Shown piece after piece: positions 5,748-8,003 of a stretch of DNA of 8,003 nucleotides. The DNA is from an uncultured Bacillota bacterium (GTDB lineage Bacteria; Bacillota_I; Bacilli_A; Erysipelotrichales; Erysipelotrichaceae): assembly GCA_900321955.1 (NCBI GenBank), contig ONXX01000055.1, forward strand, positions 1 through 8,003, written 5' to 3'. The notes beneath the pieces are model-generated. The model did not search any database, was not told the DNA's origin, and saw only the letters and a list, made by a program, of their open reading frames with translations. Position numbers and translations under genes: made by a program. Every line of letters begins with the position of its first letter. Positions within the stretch are counted from its first letter, which is position 1.

Positions 5748-6673
5748 TAGAGAAGCTCCTTGATCGCCTCTTTGATCAGCTTCGGTTCATGGCGGACCAG
5801 ACCGTTTTCAAACTTCAACATGTGCTTTTTGATGACCGGAATGCCGCAATTGCCTTTATCCACCACTTCGATCGAATTCTGGCGATGATAACGCTGACGG
5901 TTGAGTTCCGGTATCTCATCGGAATGCATCAGTACCATATCGACCGGTGTCTCGTGTTTTTTAAAGGCATCCAGATGATCCTTGAGATCATAGTTGTAGG
6001 TCTCGTTGGACTGGGTCATGCAGTTGGCGATGTAGACCCGCTTGGCCTTGGCTTCGTTCAAAGCCTTATTGATGCCCGGGATAATGGTGTTGGGCAAAAT
6101 GGAAGTATACAAGGAACCGATGCCGTATAAGATCAGATCAGCCGCATGGATCGCTTCGATCGCTTCGACATTGGCCTCCACATTGCCCTGATAAAAGACC
6201 GTCTCGATGTTGTGAATGAGACTTGGAATATTGGCCTCACCCTTGACGATCGTATCATCATCCATGCGGGCAAACAGTGTGACGTTTTGTAAAGTCGAAG
6301 GAATGATGTGGCCCTTGACCTCCAGCATCGATGAGGTAATGCGGATCGCTTCATTAAAAGAACCGGTCATATTGGTCAAAGCCGTCAAAATCAGATTGCC
6401 CAATGAATGGCCGGCAATATCCATATTGTCTTCCCCTTCAAAGCGGTAATTCATCAGTTCATGCATCAAAGGTTCCGAATCGGACATCGCACAGATGACA
6501 TTGCGTATATCGCCCATGGCCGGTATCGTATAGCGCTTGCGAAGCCTGCCGGTGGAACCGCCGTCATCCGCCACGGTGACAATGGCTGAAATGGAGGTGT
6601 CTTCCATATCGCGGATGCCGCTGAGTATGGCGGATAAGCCATGGCCGCCGCCGATTACTACGATATCTTTCAT
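5747..6673 (-). CDS. glmR: Gluconeogenesis/cell-wall factor GlmR (YvcK), CofD-like
   Basis: GlmR (YvcK) binds UDP-sugars, notably UDP-GlcNAc. In Bacillus it stimulates GlmS to push carbon into amino-sugar and peptidoglycan synthesis, and it is needed for growth on gluconeogenic carbon sources. The product from ATG 6673 has 308 residues. Motifs are GGGHGLS at 8-14 (the usual T is H), DDGGSTGRLR at 36-45, PAMGDIRN at 51-58, GHSLGNL at 88-94 and GIGSLYTSILPN at 184-195 (GPG is commoner). An upstream ATG at 6703 lies within rapZ. ATG 6673 is preferred because it starts right at the Rossmann strand, has AGGA before it, and overlaps the rapZ TGA as ATGA. The older label of 2-phospho-L-lactate transferase is misleading. 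RapZ, its operon partner, also acts on amino-sugar metabolism in enterics. Confidence 0.95.
   Translation of the reverse strand: MKDIVVIGGGHGLSAILSGIRDMEDTSISAIVTVADDGGSTGRLRKRYTIPAMGDIRNVICAMSDSEPLMHELMNYRFEGEDNMDIAGHSLGNLILTALTNMTGSFNEAIRITSSMLEVKGHIIPSTLQNVTLFARMDDDTIVKGEANIPSLIHNIETVFYQGNVEANVEAIEAIHAADLILYGIGSLYTSILPNTIIPGINKALNEAKAKRVYIANCMTQSNETYNYDLKDHLDAFKKHETPVDMVLMHSDEIPELNRQRYHRQNSIEVVDKGNCGIPVIKKHMLKFENGLVRHEPKLIKEAIKELL
5756..5761 (-). promoter_or_regulatory. Shine-Dalgarno sequence of whiA
   Basis: AAGGAG on the minus strand lies 8 nt before the whiA ATG and inside the last codons of glmR. It shows that operon-internal genes here use SD initiation, in contrast to the leaderless first genes. 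Confidence 0.8.
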
Positions 6674-7512
6674 TTTTCCTGTTCCCTGTGTGCGATATAG
6701 CACAGATATTTCTCTTTATAGTGTTCGTACAGATAATTTGCGATGGTCACCGAACGGTGCTGTCCGCCCGTGCAGCCCACACAAATCGTCAGATGTCTTT
6801 TTTCTTCGTTGTCATAGGACTTGAACATCAGATCCAACAAGTCCACCGTCTTTTTTAAATAACGCTTGGTCAGTTTGGAATTCAAGACGAAATCACGGAC
6901 CGGCGCATCGTTTCCTGTCAGATCCTTCAGTTCGGCGACATAGAACGGATTGTCCAGAACTCTGACATCCAGTACCATATCGGCATCATCCGGCACGCCG
7001 TTTTTAAAGCCGAAGGATTCAAAGGTGATGGCCAGATTTTCAAAATCATCGAAGTTCAGTCGCTTATCCAGTATCGCCTTGAGATTCTTGGTGGAAAGCG
7101 TCGTCGTATCGATGACGATCGCATCCTTCTTAAACTTCTTTAAGATACTCTTTTCAATCTCAAAAGCCTCATCCAGAGTAGATGCGGTATTGGAAAGCAC
7201 CAGCGGATGAACCCGCCTGGTAAACTTGTAGCGATTGATGATGATGTCCTTGTTGGCATCCAAAAGGATCAGATCCGGTTTGTATTCCGAATTGGAAAGC
7301 AGATTATAGAACCGTTCAAGATCGGAGATGACGATGGTCAGTGCCACCTTGTCATAACGGAAAGACTCATCCGTCTTGATCAGTTCCAGAAGGTCCGGCA
7401 AAAGCTCTGCCGGATACTGGTCGATACAGGTAAATCCCATATCTTCCAACATATTGGAGGCCGTAGACTTGCCAGCCCCGGAAATACCACTTATCAATAC
7501 CAGTCGTTTCAT
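6670..7512 (-). CDS. rapZ: RapZ/YvcJ family nucleotide-binding protein
   Basis: RapZ-family proteins bind and hydrolyse nucleotides. In E. coli RapZ is an RNA adaptor that controls glmS mRNA through GlmZ. In Bacillus YvcJ affects competence and acts near GlmR. The product is 280 residues from ATG 7512. The P-loop GISGAGKS is at 9-16, a Walker B-like strand LILLD is at 81-85, and FTRRVHPL is at 97-104. SFGFKNG lies at 166-172, DVRVLDNPF at 182-190, and the C-terminal signature GCTGGQHRS at 246-254 precedes the closing AHRE. The usual CVDNLP after the first helix reads CIDQYP here (29-34). An in-frame ATG at 7530 would place the -10 box inside the gene, so 7512 is preferred. It is the first gene of the operon and has no Shine-Dalgarno sequence. 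Confidence 0.95.
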   Translation of the reverse strand: MKRLVLISGISGAGKSTASNMLEDMGFTCIDQYPAELLPDLLELIKTDESFRYDKVALTIVISDLERFYNLLSNSEYKPDLILLDANKDIIINRYKFTRRVHPLVLSNTASTLDEAFEIEKSILKKFKKDAIVIDTTTLSTKNLKAILDKRLNFDDFENLAITFESFGFKNGVPDDADMVLDVRVLDNPFYVAELKDLTGNDAPVRDFVLNSKLTKRYLKKTVDLLDLMFKSYDNEEKRHLTICVGCTGGQHRSVTIANYLYEHYKEKYLCYIAHREQEK

Positions 7513-7518
7513 ACCATC

Positions 7519-7547
7519 ATTATATAACACATTCTATGGTGTATCAT
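7519..7547 (-). promoter_or_regulatory. Promoter of the rapZ-glmR-whiA-SDR operon, predicted leaderless
   Basis: On the minus strand TATAAT (7524-7519) is followed by GATGGT and then ATG at 7512, so +1 falls on the A of the start codon. At 17-nt spacing the -35 is ATGATA (7547-7542), four of six matches to TTGACA. It follows directly after the uvrB terminator, so the operon has its own promoter. Confidence 0.75.
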
Positions 7548-7568
7548 TCTTCCCGATCTTCCTCTCAC

Positions 7569-7600
7569 AAAAAAATCGCCCTATATAAAGGCGATCTTTT
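7569..7600 (-). terminator. Terminator of uvrB
   Basis: An 11-bp stem (7570-7580 with 7590-7600, one wobble at 7574/7596) has a 9-nt loop. On the minus strand seven Ts follow (the A-run 7569-7575). It lies 11 nt beyond the uvrB stop codon and separates uvrB from the rapZ operon. Confidence 0.85.
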
Positions 7601-7610
7601 CATATCCTTC

Positions 7611-8003
7611 CTATTTCTCGTCGCGCAGTTCGTAGAGGATGTCACGCAGTTCGGCTGCCCTTTCGAAGTTGAGCTGCTTGGCTGCCTGCCTCATTTCTGC
7701 TTCGATCGAAGCCATCATCTTTTCCTTTTCCTTCTTGGTATGGGTATGTTTCTGACGATACTTCATACTCATCTCTCTGGTCTCCTTGGAATGGATGACC
7801 TCGTTGAGTTCCTTGCGGATGGAACGCGGGATGATGTTGTTTTCCTTATTGTAAGCTTCCTGGATCTGTCTTCTTCTGGCTGTCTCGTTGATGGCCTGGC
7901 TCGAGACGATCCAGCCCACGCGCACGCCGGGGGAGAGGATCTTCGAGAAGGTGCCGAAGTAGATGATCAGCTCCTTGGGGTCCATGCTCTTGAGCGCGGG
8001 CAG
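7611..8003 (-). CDS. uvrB: UvrB C-terminal end (UvrABC excision repair), joined in frame to foreign sequence at about 7900
   Basis: UvrB is the helicase-like damage-verification subunit of nucleotide excision repair. From about 7899 down to the TAG at 7613-7611 the frame encodes a convincing UvrB tail. It contains QAINETARRRQIQEAYN followed by NIIPRSIRKELNEVI, the standard end of the second helicase domain. The C-terminal UVR motif, about the last 35 residues, contains EAEMRQAAKQLNFERAAELR and contacts UvrC and UvrA. The frame stays open to the window edge, but upstream of about 7900 the residues are not UvrB. The expected helicase segment before the AIxET motif is missing. The ATG at 7985 is internal to the foreign part and is not a real start. 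Order uvrB-rapZ-glmR-whiA is common in Bacillota, which supports the lower part being native. Confidence 0.9.
   Translation of the reverse strand: MPALKSMDPKELIIYFGTFSKILSPGVRVGWIVSSQAINETARRRQIQEAYNKENNIIPRSIRKELNEVIHSKETREMSMKYRQKHTHTKKEKEKMMASIEAEMRQAAKQLNFERAAELRDILYELRDEK
7899..8003 (-). other. High-GC fragment of a PLP-dependent class I/II aminotransferase (MocR- or 2-aminoadipate-aminotransferase-like)
   Basis: On the minus strand this stretch encodes LPALKSMDPKELIIYFGTFS followed by KILSPGVRVGWIVS. The FGTFSKxLSPGxRVGW pattern is the PLP-lysine region of fold-type I aminotransferases, and the lysine after TFS is the Schiff-base residue. GC of 8003-7902 is about 64% by hand count, against about 50% in the next 102 bases of uvrB. 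It has no start or end here and passes straight into uvrB in frame. It is probably foreign DNA joined at a contig end. Confidence 0.85.

Noticed and set aside
5741..6130. Rightward 129-codon open frame antisense to glmR
   Set aside because: It is opposite a clear GlmR coding region, has no ribosome binding site and its residues mirror glmR codons; a shadow.
7207..7527. Rightward 106-codon open frame antisense to rapZ
   Set aside because: It overlaps the rapZ P-loop region on the other strand and shows no recognisable domain or promoter.
7899..8003. A genuine novel aminotransferase-UvrB fusion enzyme
   Set aside because: The GC step, the loss of essential UvrB helicase sequence and the window-end position make an assembly artefact far more likely.
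1..8003. CRISPR arrays, insertion sequences, tRNA genes or att sites
   Set aside because: No spaced direct repeats, transposase-like frames, terminal inverted repeats or tRNA cloverleaf sequences were found by reading both strands.

Overview
The window looks like chromosomal housekeeping DNA from a low-to-moderate GC member of the Bacillota. The gene families (EzrA, GlmR/YvcK, WhiA, RapZ, a PHP-type histidinol phosphatase and a cysteine-free S4) and the gene order both point there. Erysipelotrichia or a related lineage is my best guess, but it is inferred from general resemblance and not proven. Nothing resembling a phage, transposon, CRISPR array or defence system is visible.

Left part (1-2640): ezrA runs leftward off the window edge. 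It is divergent from rpsD, which has its own strong promoter and a structured leader of about 150 nt. A GAAA-loop terminator ends rpsD, and a rightward PHP histidinol-phosphatase gene follows directly. As I recall it, ezrA, hisJ and rpsD are also close neighbours in Bacillus subtilis. Middle (2640-4030): gmk (leftward) and an rlmA-type 23S rRNA methyltransferase (rightward) diverge from a 34-bp intergenic gap that holds both promoters. Each gene ends in a bidirectional terminator shared with a convergent neighbour.

Right part (4027-7512): a leftward four-gene operon, rapZ-glmR(yvcK)-whiA-SDR, has overlapping stop and start codons at every junction. The first three genes are the classic Bacillota cluster tied to cell-wall precursor control and cell division. 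The fourth position, often held by crh in Bacillus, carries a short-chain dehydrogenase. Upstream lies the 3' end of uvrB. At about 7900 its reading frame changes abruptly into a high-GC fragment of a PLP-dependent aminotransferase, most likely an assembly chimera or contig-end artefact.

The most unusual pattern is in the start sites. Five transcription units (ezrA, hisJ, gmk, rlmA, rapZ) have a -10-like hexamer ending 6 nt (8 nt for ezrA) before the start codon, with no Shine-Dalgarno sequence. The predicted +1 therefore falls on or within 2 nt of the A of ATG, so these mRNAs should be leaderless. rpsD and the operon-internal whiA and SDR genes have clear Shine-Dalgarno sequences, and glmR has a weak one. 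Several annotated starts (hisJ, rlmA, rapZ, glmR) should be moved downstream as a result.
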